Source: SpSt-333 sp964371615 | GTDB taxonomy: Bacteria > Bacteroidota > Ignavibacteria > UBA10030 > UBA8401 | Assembly (NCBI GenBank): GCA_964371615.1 | Contig: CAYJMS010000003.1 | Coordinates: 372,001-436,000 of the forward strand | Reading direction: 5' to 3' | DNA length: 64,000 nt | Part shown: positions 53,285 to 61,140 of the stretch, one piece after another | Layout: the number at the start of each line of letters is the position of its first letter | Position numbering within the stretch: position 1 is the stretch's first letter | Position numbers and translations under genes: made by a program | Notes under the pieces: generated by a model | What the model was told of the DNA's origin: nothing | Seen by the model: only the letters and a program-made list of their open reading frames with translations | Database searches by the model: none

Positions 53285-54637
53285 TCAACGTAGCAAAATC
53301 ATCTTTTTCGTTTCCGAAAAATTCTTTGTTTCCAATCGATAGAAGTATGTTCCGGATGCAGCTTCTTCATCACTTTCTATCCGGCCGTCCCATGAGACCT
53401 TGAACGTTCCTTTAGACGCATAGTCACTGAATAATGTTCTCAGCCACTGACCGGTGATGTCATAAATCGATATGGTCGTGAATCCGTCTTCTGGAATGGA
53501 AAACTCGATGGTCGTCTGCGGATTGAATGGATTGGGATAATTCTGCTGCAACGCAAAACGGCCGGGGACGACATTCCCTTTTCGATCGACTCCTAATATT
53601 GTGCCGGGGGAGTATTTCCAGATTCCCGCACCGGAAACATACATCAACGTGTCATTCACCCTTCTGAACCGGTTCAAACTGTTGCCGATCGTGACCGTAT
53701 CCCAGGATTCCCCGCCATTGGTGGTCATCTTTGGTTTTAATGATGTTCCGCCGGCAAATCCAACCGAATCGTTGAGAAATCCGATTCCCTGAACAAAGTA
53801 GCCGGTGGGACTGAAGAGTTTATCCGTCCAGGTCTTTCCACCATCGATTGTTTTCAGGATATACACAGGGGCGACGTTGCCGTTACGCTGCAGACTCACA
53901 TATCCGATATTGCGCGAAGGGAAGTCGATTTTCCACGCCCATTCGTTCGTCCTGTTGGTGACGTACACCGTATCCCACGTTTCTCCGCCGTCTCCGGTGG
54001 AAAGAATAATCGCGCGCGATGATGTGTGTGTCACATGCGTTAATCCGACAATCAAGCCGCTGTCACGGGTGAAGAACTTCACGTCAATCAATCCGGCGAT
54101 ATATTCCGTCATATCTTTTGCGATCCATGTCGTACCGCGATCGGTCGTCTTATAAAACCAGGCGGGACCGCGGACACGGCCGACGGCATAAATGATCGAA
54201 TCGCTGAAGACATGCATGCCGCAGAATCCGCGTTTGATGGTGCTACTGGTGAGCTGGTGTTCCGGAGTCCAGTTCGTTCCGCCATTGGTAGTTTTATAGA
54301 GTATGACTGTATCTTTTGCATTCGAATTATTCGCATCTCCCCAGCCAAGCGCTCCCGCATAACCGTTCAACGAATCGAAAAATCCGACGGAACGAAAGTG
54401 CGTGTATGTCCCGTTGTTCAATTGGCGCGTCCAGGTAATGCCGCCGTCGGTGGTGCGATGGATCTGTCCGATGCCGTTCACCGCATAACCGCGAGAGGGA
54501 TTTAAAAAGAAATTATCATTGATACGGGATGAATTTGCAGCGTAGTTGAAATTGGTGCTCTTCCAAATGAACAACTGTTGTGCGCTGATCTCGCCGTACA
54601 GAAAAAACAGTAATAGCGAAAGAATTGAACGATTCAT
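53285..54637 (-). CDS. Secreted YCF48/BNR-repeat protein with T9SS sorting domain
   Basis: A 450-residue exported protein. After a signal peptide (1-19, ending SAQ) there are at least six repeats with a GG-x-T/N/S-W core (TDGGITW, TNGGTNW, GDGGETW, IDGGKTW, TNGGESW), predicting a seven-bladed propeller of the YCF48/sortilin type. The last 85 residues are a type IX secretion C-terminal domain with NYPNPFNPQTTIEFSI and a KKMILL end. It is therefore passed across the outer membrane and attached to the surface or released. Ligands are unknown. AAAGGAATGC precedes the start. Confidence 0.88.
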   Translation of the reverse strand: MNRSILSLLLFFLYGEISAQQLFIWKSTNFNYAANSSRINDNFFLNPSRGYAVNGIGQIHRTTDGGITWTRQLNNGTYTHFRSVGFFDSLNGYAGALGWGDANNSNAKDTVILYKTTNGGTNWTPEHQLTSSTIKRGFCGMHVFSDSIIYAVGRVRGPAWFYKTTDRGTTWIAKDMTEYIAGLIDVKFFTRDSGLIVGLTHVTHTSSRAIILSTGDGGETWDTVYVTNRTNEWAWKIDFPSRNIGYVSLQRNGNVAPVYILKTIDGGKTWTDKLFSPTGYFVQGIGFLNDSVGFAGGTSLKPKMTTNGGESWDTVTIGNSLNRFRRVNDTLMYVSGAGIWKYSPGTILGVDRKGNVVPGRFALQQNYPNPFNPQTTIEFSIPEDGFTTISIYDITGQWLRTLFSDYASKGTFKVSWDGRIESDEEAASGTYFYRLETKNFSETKKMILLR

Positions 54638-54709
54638 GCATTCCTTTAAGTAGTGATTTAAAAATCAGGTTTTAGTATGGTACGTAAAATTATATTCTCC
54701 TCCAACTAC

Positions 54710-54740
54710 TTGCGTCGGAGTGGAAAAAGGACTATAATCA
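54710..54740 (+). promoter_or_regulatory. FCB-type promoter of DUF3332 gene
   Basis: TTG (54710-54712), 20 bases, TATAATCA (54733-54740), about 57 bases before the ATG. Confidence 0.4.
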
Positions 54741-54797
54741 TTGAAGTGTTCCGGCAATCCACGATGTTCATCTCTCACCAATTACAAGGAGTGCACT

Positions 54798-55304
54798 ATG
54801 AAAAACATGTTCAAACAAGTTGTTGTCGTTCTCTTGATCGCCTCGATGGCGCTCATGACCGTCGGCTGCTATGGATCGTTCAGCCTGACAAAGAAAGTCT
54901 ATAACTGGAACGGTTCACTGGGCAACAAGTGGGTGGTGGAGCTGGTATTTCTCGCAATTAATATCGTGCCGGTGTATAGTATTGCGGGATTTATTGATGT
55001 GGTTGTTTTGAACTCGCTCGAATTCTGGACTGGCAACAATCCAATGAACGCAAATATTAAGAGCGATGACGGAGTTACGGTTGCATTCAATCAGGAAAAG
55101 AAACAGGTCGAAGTATCGTATGCCGGTAAGGTCTTTATTCTGGCACATGAGAACGGCCAGTCGGTCGTGAAAGATGCCGAGGGAAACATCCTTGCGATTG
55201 CCCAAAAGGGTGAGGATGGCTCGATGACATTGGTTGATACGAACGGAAAAGTGCTGAGTTCCTACAGCGCTGACGAAGTATCGGCGATGCTTGCGAGCAA
55301 GTAA
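54798..55304 (+). CDS. DUF3332 family lipoprotein
   Basis: A 168-residue lipoprotein (lipobox region MTVGC, Cys24) that is a clear DUF3332 member: CYGSFSLTKKVYNWNGSLGNKW and the following hydrophobic segment VPVYSIAGFIDVVVLNSLEFWTGNNP. The C-terminal part is a short beta domain. The family function is unknown. AAGGAG seven bases before ATG 54798 fixes the start against a longer frame from 54741. It is followed by a palindrome and a bidirectional terminator. Confidence 0.87.
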   Translation: MKNMFKQVVVVLLIASMALMTVGCYGSFSLTKKVYNWNGSLGNKWVVELVFLAINIVPVYSIAGFIDVVVLNSLEFWTGNNPMNANIKSDDGVTVAFNQEKKQVEVSYAGKVFILAHENGQSVVKDAEGNILAIAQKGEDGSMTLVDTNGKVLSSYSADEVSAMLASK

Positions 55305-55314
55305 CTCAAATGAT

Positions 55315-55349
55315 AAGACTTGTCAAATCTTAAAGATTTGACAAGTCTT
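55315..55349. repeat. Perfect palindrome, 17-bp arms, CTTAAAG centre
   Basis: AAGACTTGTCAAATCTT (55315-55331), one A, AAGATTTGACAAGTCTT (55333-55349). It lies between two converging genes directly before an intrinsic terminator. It shares arm length, one-base spacer and CTTAAAG centre with the elements at 60285 and 61091. Confidence 0.9.
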
Positions 55350-55352
55350 CAC

Positions 55353-55384
55353 AAAAAGGAGAACTGAGTTCAGTTCTCCTTTTT
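55353..55384. terminator. Bidirectional intrinsic terminator
   Basis: AAAAAGGAGAACTGA (55353-55367), loop GT, TCAGTTCTCCTTTTT (55370-55384), a perfect 15-bp stem. It overlaps the last codons of the DUF423 gene and serves both converging genes. Confidence 0.92.
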
Positions 55385-55756
55385 TATTTTCAAGGCTGCA
55401 AGCAGCAGCGAGATCCAGCCCGCAAGAAAACTCACCCCGCCGAACGGCGTAACGGCACCGAACATTCTGATGCCGGAAAACGTCATTGCATAAAGACTGC
55501 CGGAGAACAGGAGTATACCGATCGCAAAAAAGATAGAAGCCCAGCGGAGTTTTTTTGCGTCCGCTTTGCCGAACAACAATGCCGCAGCAATCAATGCAAA
55601 CGTGTGATACATTTGGTAGCGGACACCGGTTTCAAATGTAACAATAAGTTCCATCGGCACCATGCCGCGCAACCCGTGTGCGCCGAATGCGCCGAGCGCT
55701 ACACCGGTGAAGCCTGTGATCAAGGCAACGATTAATACTGTTTTCTGATTCTTCAT
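55370..55756 (-). CDS. DUF423 (YgdD-like) membrane protein
   Basis: A 128-residue protein with four hydrophobic helices. The GFTGVALGAFGAHGLRG start and the GVRYQMYHTFALIAAA and VTPFGGVSFLAGWISL segments are diagnostic of DUF423. It is an inner-membrane protein of unknown function found in most Gram-negative bacteria. The stop codon lies inside the terminator stem. Its start is 31 bases from another palindromic element. Confidence 0.93.
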   Translation of the reverse strand: MKNQKTVLIVALITGFTGVALGAFGAHGLRGMVPMELIVTFETGVRYQMYHTFALIAAALLFGKADAKKLRWASIFFAIGILLFSGSLYAMTFSGIRMFGAVTPFGGVSFLAGWISLLLAALKIKKEN

Positions 55757-55787
55757 GTATATTCTTTCATTATATCTATATTCAGAG

Positions 55788-55818
55788 GTTGTAGGACACC
55801 GTAAAGGTGTCCTACAAC
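55788..55818. repeat. Perfect inverted repeat, 13-bp arms
   Basis: GTTGTAGGACACC (55788-55800), spacer GTAAA, GGTGTCCTACAAC (55806-55818). It lies between the DUF423 and VWA genes. Its centre, CCGTAAAGG, differs by one base from the TTAAAG core of its neighbours. Confidence 0.85.
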
Positions 55819-55840
55819 TTATCGCACACTGTACCGCAGA

Positions 55841-58009
55841 CTACAACATTCCCCATCGTTTTCGTAAAAACCATTCTGTTGCGAAGAGCGCAATGATGAC
55901 AGAGAGATACAACGGCAGATTCCATAATTCAAATTCTTTTGTTTCGATCCGTTCGCGGGATTGTATGCCGGGATGCTTCAGCAGCACGGTAATCAATGAA
56001 TCAATTTGCGACGGAACAGCAAAGGCGCCGCCGGATTTTTGTGCAATTTGACGGAGCAGGATGTTGTTCATTTTCGTCTCGGCGAATTCGATCGACTGCT
56101 CTCCGATAGTGATTCTTCCCGCAGTGGTTCCGACTGTATCTCCGCCGATCAGCGCCGCCGCGCGGTAAGTGTATTCGCCTTCGGGCAACCCCGCCGCCGT
56201 TCCTTCGTATCGTCCCGAACCGATCGATTGCATCGGCAGGGCGGAGATTTGTTCATTGGATGCCGAACGGATTGAAATGCCGACCTCGGCGTTATCGATC
56301 GGTTGAAAGTTTTCGTTATACACTTCACCGGTAAATCCGACCGGCTCTCCCCGCGAAAAGAATTCCTGCGACGGTTCCACTTTTAATTTGGAATCACGCT
56401 CTTTGGTTGCAAGCCACCGCACAAGCGACGAGAACCAGACATCGAAGACTCCCCGCGTCTCATCCCGTGCACCGGCAAGCAGTTTCCACCGGTGAATGCC
56501 GTAACCGGTAAAGGCAATCGATTTTGTATTTGCCGCGGTGCGGAGCAGCAACAGGGGATTTTGCAGCGTCACTCCCTGGATTTTCACCGACAGCAATGTT
56601 TGCGCTTCCGGTTTTGCGGCAAACGTCTGGAACGACGCGTACACCGGGGGAAGTTTTTCCCATGCGAACAACGGAAATTGCCCGGCATCCATCTGCACCA
56701 GTGCATGATACTTATTCTTCGGAACAATAGCGGGGAATACGCTCTGCTCATCTACGGTGGCGGAAACCAATGTGAAAGCGAACAGCGGCTCCATCAGCTG
56801 CAATTTTTGCGGATCGATCAAGCGTCCGGCGATGAACATCGTTGCGATCGAACGCTCGCGAATGTTCGTCATGATTGATCGAATGACGGACGAAGAACTT
56901 TGCGCCGTCGGGAATCCGATCAGCACCAGACAGTCCGATGCGTTCAATGATTGCTGCAACACCGCGTTTGTTCTTGACCGCAATTCTCCGTTCGGCATCT
57001 GGAGAAAGAGCACGGCGTCGATGTTTTTGTCGCTCTGGAGCGTTTGCATCACTGCAGAAAGATCGGCGCTTGGATTTCCTGCAATCACCGTTACTTTCAT
57101 CTTATTCTTCAGCACTTTAATAAGAGAGGAGCGAAGATTGTTTTTCGGCGTGATCTCGTCATCCAATGCCGATACCCGCACGGAAAGTTTTTTCACGCCG
57201 TCCGTCCGGGGGGTGTATGAAAACTGCACCGGCACCTCGGCGATGGATTCCAGTGAAGAGGGAACCTGTACGTTTCGTTCATCAATCTTTTTTCCCTCTT
57301 CTTCAAGCGTTACACGGACAGTCCGAGAAGTGAAACCGGACGCTTTTATCGCAGCATCGACGGGGATTGATGTCTCCACATACCCGATGGAATTGACGAC
57401 GATTTTGGAGACTGCAATATCCCGCTGTTCCGACGAATCCCCGATACCGACGGTATAGATCGGAATGCGCGACCACTCCGCATCGTACAGCGGATTGGAT
57501 CCGGCGTTGTAGTTTCCGTCGGAGATCATAACGATAGATTGAAGAGAAGCAGGAGAGTTTTTTACAACATTGTGAAGCGCATTGGAGATATTTGTCGTAC
57601 CGCCGTCCATGCGCAGCGAATCGACAGCAAGAGGAGAGAGGGAGTATGAAAATTTTTGTAATTGCACGTCCGACTGTTCCGCGAGCCTGCGGATGGAACT
57701 GCCTTCCAATAGCGAACGGACAATTTCAGCGCGGTCTCCGGTCTTATCCTGCTGCGACATGCTGAGGGAATTGTCCACAAGCACCGCAACCGCGGGAGGA
57801 TCGTCGTGATGCGATGTGAGCGTGAGGAGCGGTTCAAAGAGTGCTAGCAGCGTCAATGTAAAGGCGAGCGCACGAAGGGCGATCAACAGCCACCGTTTCC
57901 TGTTCGAGACCACCGGCACCGTATGGCGGTACACATAGTACGACCATGCCGCCGAAGCAATGACGATTACGGCGATAAGAAATAGCGACAATTGAAACGA
58001 AATGCTCAT
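55841..58009 (-). CDS. Large membrane protein with von Willebrand A domain
   Basis: A 722-residue protein with two N-terminal membrane helices (about 5-27 and 39-62), a VWA domain (70-250) whose MIDAS motif is DNSLS (Asp79, Ser81, Ser83), beta-sandwich domains (about 265-650), and one C-terminal helix (700-718) ending in RKRW. It resembles the BatA/aerotolerance-type VWA proteins and CARDB-like glutamine-amidotransferase-fold membrane proteins of Bacteroidota. The function is unknown; a partner MoxR ATPase is plausible but encoded 8 kb away. ATG 58009 is used because a longer frame from 58102 translates the palindrome at 58057-58111. Confidence 0.85.
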   Translation of the reverse strand: MSISFQLSLFLIAVIVIASAAWSYYVYRHTVPVVSNRKRWLLIALRALAFTLTLLALFEPLLTLTSHHDDPPAVAVLVDNSLSMSQQDKTGDRAEIVRSLLEGSSIRRLAEQSDVQLQKFSYSLSPLAVDSLRMDGGTTNISNALHNVVKNSPASLQSIVMISDGNYNAGSNPLYDAEWSRIPIYTVGIGDSSEQRDIAVSKIVVNSIGYVETSIPVDAAIKASGFTSRTVRVTLEEEGKKIDERNVQVPSSLESIAEVPVQFSYTPRTDGVKKLSVRVSALDDEITPKNNLRSSLIKVLKNKMKVTVIAGNPSADLSAVMQTLQSDKNIDAVLFLQMPNGELRSRTNAVLQQSLNASDCLVLIGFPTAQSSSSVIRSIMTNIRERSIATMFIAGRLIDPQKLQLMEPLFAFTLVSATVDEQSVFPAIVPKNKYHALVQMDAGQFPLFAWEKLPPVYASFQTFAAKPEAQTLLSVKIQGVTLQNPLLLLRTAANTKSIAFTGYGIHRWKLLAGARDETRGVFDVWFSSLVRWLATKERDSKLKVEPSQEFFSRGEPVGFTGEVYNENFQPIDNAEVGISIRSASNEQISALPMQSIGSGRYEGTAAGLPEGEYTYRAAALIGGDTVGTTAGRITIGEQSIEFAETKMNNILLRQIAQKSGGAFAVPSQIDSLITVLLKHPGIQSRERIETKEFELWNLPLYLSVIIALFATEWFLRKRWGML

Positions 58010-58056
58010 AAAATAAAGTAACAATAAAAATCCCCAAGACCAACGGCCAAAGTAAA

Positions 58057-58111
58057 AGTGATGCCATGACTTGTCCCAAAGGGACGGCTTCACCGGAGTC
58101 ATGGCATCACT
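58057..58111. repeat. Nested palindromic repeat upstream of VWA gene
   Basis: AGTGATGCCATGACT (58057-58071) is perfectly inverted as AGTCATGGCATCACT (58097-58111). Inside lies a second hairpin, GTCCC (58073-58077) AAA GGGAC (58081-58085). Confidence 0.85.
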
Positions 58112-58134
58112 ACTATTATTGGTGACTATAACCT

Positions 58135-58174
58135 AAAAAAAAGCCATCCGATTGGTCTCAGCAATCGGATGGCT
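58135..58174 (-). terminator. Terminator of subtilase gene, related to palindromic repeats
   Basis: On the minus strand AGCCATCCGATTG (58174-58162), loop CTGAGAC, CAATCGGATGGCT (58154-58142), then a T tract. The arm words (CCATCCGATTG) resemble the arms of the palindrome at 60285-60319 on the other side of the gene. Confidence 0.88.
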
Positions 58175-58198
58175 CATACTCAACGCCTCAACTACTTT

Positions 58199-60211
58199 CT
58201 ACTTCACCAGCACCATTTTCTTCACTTCCGAGAATGTTGGAGTCTGCAACCGGTAAAAATAGACGTCGCTGGCAAGGCCGACGCCGTTGAATGTCACCTC
58301 GTGCTGGTTCCGCGTTTGAAAACCGTTTACGAGAGTAGCGACTTCTTTTCCAAGCACATCATACACCTTCAGTGTGACAAAATCCGACGCAGGAAGGTCG
58401 TACGAAATGGTCGTTGAGGGATTGAACGGATTGGGATAGTTCTGCCGCAGCACATATGTTGACGGAGGAGGCAGGACCGGTTTTATTCCCGTTATCGAAT
58501 TATTTGTGCTGTAGAGTTGCGCAGGAGCGCCATACGGACCGGTACGGTTGGTCGATTGATCTGCAGCGCTAACGTAGAATTTCACTTCCGTGTTTGCTGT
58601 TATGCCGGGAATCACCGCCTTGTATCGCCCCGAAAATGACGTTGCATCGATCGTATCGGTGAAAGACATTTGAATTGATGAAAAACTTCCGCCATTGTCC
58701 GTAGAATAATATAGTTTGACGGAATCTTTATTTACCTGATTCGGCGAAACAACGAACATGCCGATGGAATAATTGCTGTCCACCGTCAATGTTACATCGG
58801 GATCCGTACTTATTACCATACCGTGATAAAGAAGCGCATTGTATGCATTCACTATCCCCCAGCCGATCGTATTGTTGGGAGAGGCGGTATTGCTTGCGGT
58901 GTTTCGCAGTGCATCTCGCACTTGCACCGGCGTCAGATCCGGGCGTGCCGAAAGGATCATTGCCGCAACTCCTGCCACCAACGGAGTTGAGAGCGATGTA
59001 CCCTGCGAAGTATTAGTATAGGCAGTCACTTTGCCGGGAGGAATGGCGCAATACGTACCGACACCGTGAGCAACGACATCCGGTTTTGTCCGTCCGTCGC
59101 TTGTCGGGCCAATAGAACTGAACGCAGCGTAATTTCCGAGGCTGTTCACCGCACCGACGGAGATAATCGAATCAGCATCGGCGGGAGTGGTGAGGAATTT
59201 CCATGCCGTTCCCGCTTCGTTTCCCATCGAATTGACTACCACGACACCGTTTTGTGCGGCGATCGCCGCGGCCCGGGTCGTTGTTGCCGTCTGTCCGTTC
59301 AAATCTGCATACGTATAACTCGATTGCCCCGCATCAAACTCGCTGTATCCAAGCGAACTGCTTACCACATCCACGCCGTTCGATTCCATCCATTCGATCG
59401 CAGCGACCCAATTATCTTCTTCCACATTCGTTTCGGTTGGAACGTATTCCGTTTTGCCGAGCATGAAATACGCGTTGAAGGCGGGACTGACCAGTTGTCC
59501 CTCTTTATATCCCCCGACGAGAGACATTGTCGATGTGCCGTGGGAATCCTGCGACGGGCTGTCGCCGTCCTGATTAGCCGTGACAGTATCTTTTTGGATG
59601 AAGTCGTATTCCGCCACCACCTTCATATTCTGCATTGCCTCGTGCTCTTTCCACCGAAAACCAGTATCAAGCATGCCGATCAGCACGCCCCGACCGGAGA
59701 TGCCGATATTGTGGACCTGCACTGCATTCATCAGTTCCATTTGTGTCAGCGACGAACCGTACGCAAACTTTGCATTGGCGGATTCAACCGATTCTTTTAA
59801 AAAGGAGGATTCAAGTTGCGGAAGTTCTTTTCGCTTGAAGGAGCGTACCGGTTCGATTTCCTTTATAAATGAAAATCCCGCGATCGATTTCACTTGCAAT
59901 TCGGTCAGATGCGCGGTTGCCGCGTTGAACCAGCGGGAAGTGTTATCGATGGCGATGCCGGCGTTTTTCAATTGCGTTAGGTATGATTCCGAAACCGGAA
60001 GATCGCGCATCGAGAGAGCATTAATTCCCATCTTACTCCTGCGCTGCATCGCACGTTCGGTCAATCCCGCATCACGCGCCTGTTGCAGGTACGACGAATG
60101 TTTCGACAGCGATGTGTTCTCTTTGCCTATAAAGTAAATCCAATATTTTTGCGTTCGTTCCTGTGCGAATGCAATTGTTGCGAACGCCAATATCAATGCA
60201 ATTTTTCTCAT
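58199..60211 (-). CDS. Secreted subtilisin-like serine peptidase (S8) with T9SS sorting domain
   Basis: A 670-residue protease: signal peptide (1-16, FAQER), propeptide (20-140), S8 catalytic domain (about 165-435) with Asp182 in GMLDTGF, His224 in DSHGTST, oxyanion Asn331 in MGNEAG and Ser406 in GTSLSTP, a linker domain (450-580), and a type IX sorting domain at the C-terminus (NYPNPFNPSTTISYDLP ... KKMVLVK). It should be secreted through T9SS and process or degrade external protein. The promoter element ends only nine bases before ATG 60211, so the transcript has almost no leader. A longer frame from 60346 covers the palindrome at 60285 and is rejected. Confidence 0.93.
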   Translation of the reverse strand: MRKIALILAFATIAFAQERTQKYWIYFIGKENTSLSKHSSYLQQARDAGLTERAMQRRSKMGINALSMRDLPVSESYLTQLKNAGIAIDNTSRWFNAATAHLTELQVKSIAGFSFIKEIEPVRSFKRKELPQLESSFLKESVESANAKFAYGSSLTQMELMNAVQVHNIGISGRGVLIGMLDTGFRWKEHEAMQNMKVVAEYDFIQKDTVTANQDGDSPSQDSHGTSTMSLVGGYKEGQLVSPAFNAYFMLGKTEYVPTETNVEEDNWVAAIEWMESNGVDVVSSSLGYSEFDAGQSSYTYADLNGQTATTTRAAAIAAQNGVVVVNSMGNEAGTAWKFLTTPADADSIISVGAVNSLGNYAAFSSIGPTSDGRTKPDVVAHGVGTYCAIPPGKVTAYTNTSQGTSLSTPLVAGVAAMILSARPDLTPVQVRDALRNTASNTASPNNTIGWGIVNAYNALLYHGMVISTDPDVTLTVDSNYSIGMFVVSPNQVNKDSVKLYYSTDNGGSFSSIQMSFTDTIDATSFSGRYKAVIPGITANTEVKFYVSAADQSTNRTGPYGAPAQLYSTNNSITGIKPVLPPPSTYVLRQNYPNPFNPSTTISYDLPASDFVTLKVYDVLGKEVATLVNGFQTRNQHEVTFNGVGLASDVYFYRLQTPTFSEVKKMVLVK

Positions 60212-60219
60212 GTATACAT

Positions 60220-60250
60220 TCAATATACAATAGTTGCGAATTGCAGTCAA
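60220..60250 (-). promoter_or_regulatory. FCB-type promoter of subtilase gene
   Basis: Minus strand: TTG (60250-60248), 20 bases, TATATTGA (60227-60220). The expected start site is within about five bases of the ATG at 60211. Confidence 0.6.
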
Positions 60251-60284
60251 CGAAGCGAATGATTTCCATTGATTACAATAGTAA

Positions 60285-60319
60285 AACCTATCCGATTGCT
60301 TAAAGCAATCGGATAGGTT
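60285..60319. repeat. Perfect palindrome, 17-bp arms, CTTAAAG centre
   Basis: AACCTATCCGATTGCTT (60285-60301), one A, AAGCAATCGGATAGGTT (60303-60319), placed between two diverging genes outside both predicted promoters. Confidence 0.9.
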
Positions 60320-60332
60320 CACGAACCACATA

Positions 60333-60364
60333 TTGCTTCTCGTCAATATTATTCTGTAATTTCA
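60333..60364 (+). promoter_or_regulatory. FCB-type promoter of SIMPL gene
   Basis: TTG (60333-60335), 21 bases, TAATTTCA (60357-60364), ending 24 bases before the ATG. Confidence 0.5.
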
Positions 60365-60388
60365 TGACTCAACAACAGGAAGAACGAT

Positions 60389-61066
60389 ATGAAACAGATA
60401 CTTTTGACGCTCATTTTCATCACTTTCGGTGCCGCTCAGCAGCCCGGCAGAATTATTGAAGTGAAGGGGACCGGCACATATTCCTCAATTCCGGATCGCG
60501 GCGTATTGTCCGTGGAGATAACCGCAGTGCAGCGATTATTTGGGGATGCAGTGAAAGAACTGAACAGTAAAACGGAAAAAATAAATGCGCAATTGGCCTC
60601 TCTCGGTTTTTCCACCGAAGAGATCAAAACAGGCGACTACACCGTAGCGAAACATACAGTATGGGAGAACAACGCCAATGTGGACAGAGGGTATATTGCC
60701 CGCCAGCGTATCACGGTGGAATTTCCTCAATCAAAAGAAAAAATTGGTACCATCATCACCTCGTTTATGAAAAGCGGAACCGATGTTCAATTTTCCTTTC
60801 ATTTCATTCTTTCCGACGCCAAGGAGCGGGAAGTTCGGGACGAACTACTGAAGCGCGCTGTGACGGATGCTCATTCACGTGCATCGGTGTTGACGGTTGC
60901 GGCAGGAGAAAAACTCGGCAAGATCATTCGTATCTCCCACGGCAGCGAAATGCCGGTAATGCCGATGCGAGCGTTAAAATATTCAACAGAACAATCATCC
61001 GGATTTGAAGTGAAAGAAATTTCTCTTTCCGATGACGTTACGATCGTGTGGGAGTTGAAAGATTAA
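60389..61066 (+). CDS. SIMPL-domain (DUF541) exported protein
   Basis: A 225-residue protein with a signal peptide (1-15, ending GAAQQ) and one SIMPL/DUF541 domain covering most of the rest. The IIEVKGTGTYSSIPDRGVLSVEI start, LASLGFSTEEIKTGDYTV middle and RASVLTVAAGEKLGKIIRISH part are typical. Homologues include BP26/OMP28 and YggE, which form ring-shaped periplasmic channels or reduce oxidative stress; the exact role is open. It is followed by another palindrome. Confidence 0.9.
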   Translation: MKQILLTLIFITFGAAQQPGRIIEVKGTGTYSSIPDRGVLSVEITAVQRLFGDAVKELNSKTEKINAQLASLGFSTEEIKTGDYTVAKHTVWENNANVDRGYIARQRITVEFPQSKEKIGTIITSFMKSGTDVQFSFHFILSDAKEREVRDELLKRAVTDAHSRASVLTVAAGEKLGKIIRISHGSEMPVMPMRALKYSTEQSSGFEVKEISLSDDVTIVWELKD

Positions 61067-61090
61067 TTTTATTTAAACCACATCCCTAAA

Positions 61091-61127
61091 ACACATCCCC
61101 GGAATCTTAAAGATTCCGGGGATGTGT
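61091..61127. repeat. Perfect palindrome, 18-bp arms, CTTAAAG centre
   Basis: ACACATCCCCGGAATCTT (61091-61108), one A, AAGATTCCGGGGATGTGT (61110-61127), just before the SDR gene, 13 bases from its ATG. It could hide or structure the leader of that gene or terminate the SIMPL gene. Confidence 0.9.
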
Positions 61128-61140
61128 AAAATACATTACC

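Noticed and set aside
58009..58102. N-terminal extension of the VWA protein
   Set aside because: It would translate the 58057-58111 palindrome; the ATG at 58009 begins immediately before the first membrane helix.
59066..59800. 244-codon plus-strand frame opposite the subtilase
   Set aside because: Shadow of the S8 catalytic domain; no start signal and Cys/His/Arg-rich composition.
55788..61127. CRISPR array
   Set aside because: The repeats are single palindromes with different arms in separate gene spacers, not regularly spaced direct repeats, and no cas gene is present.
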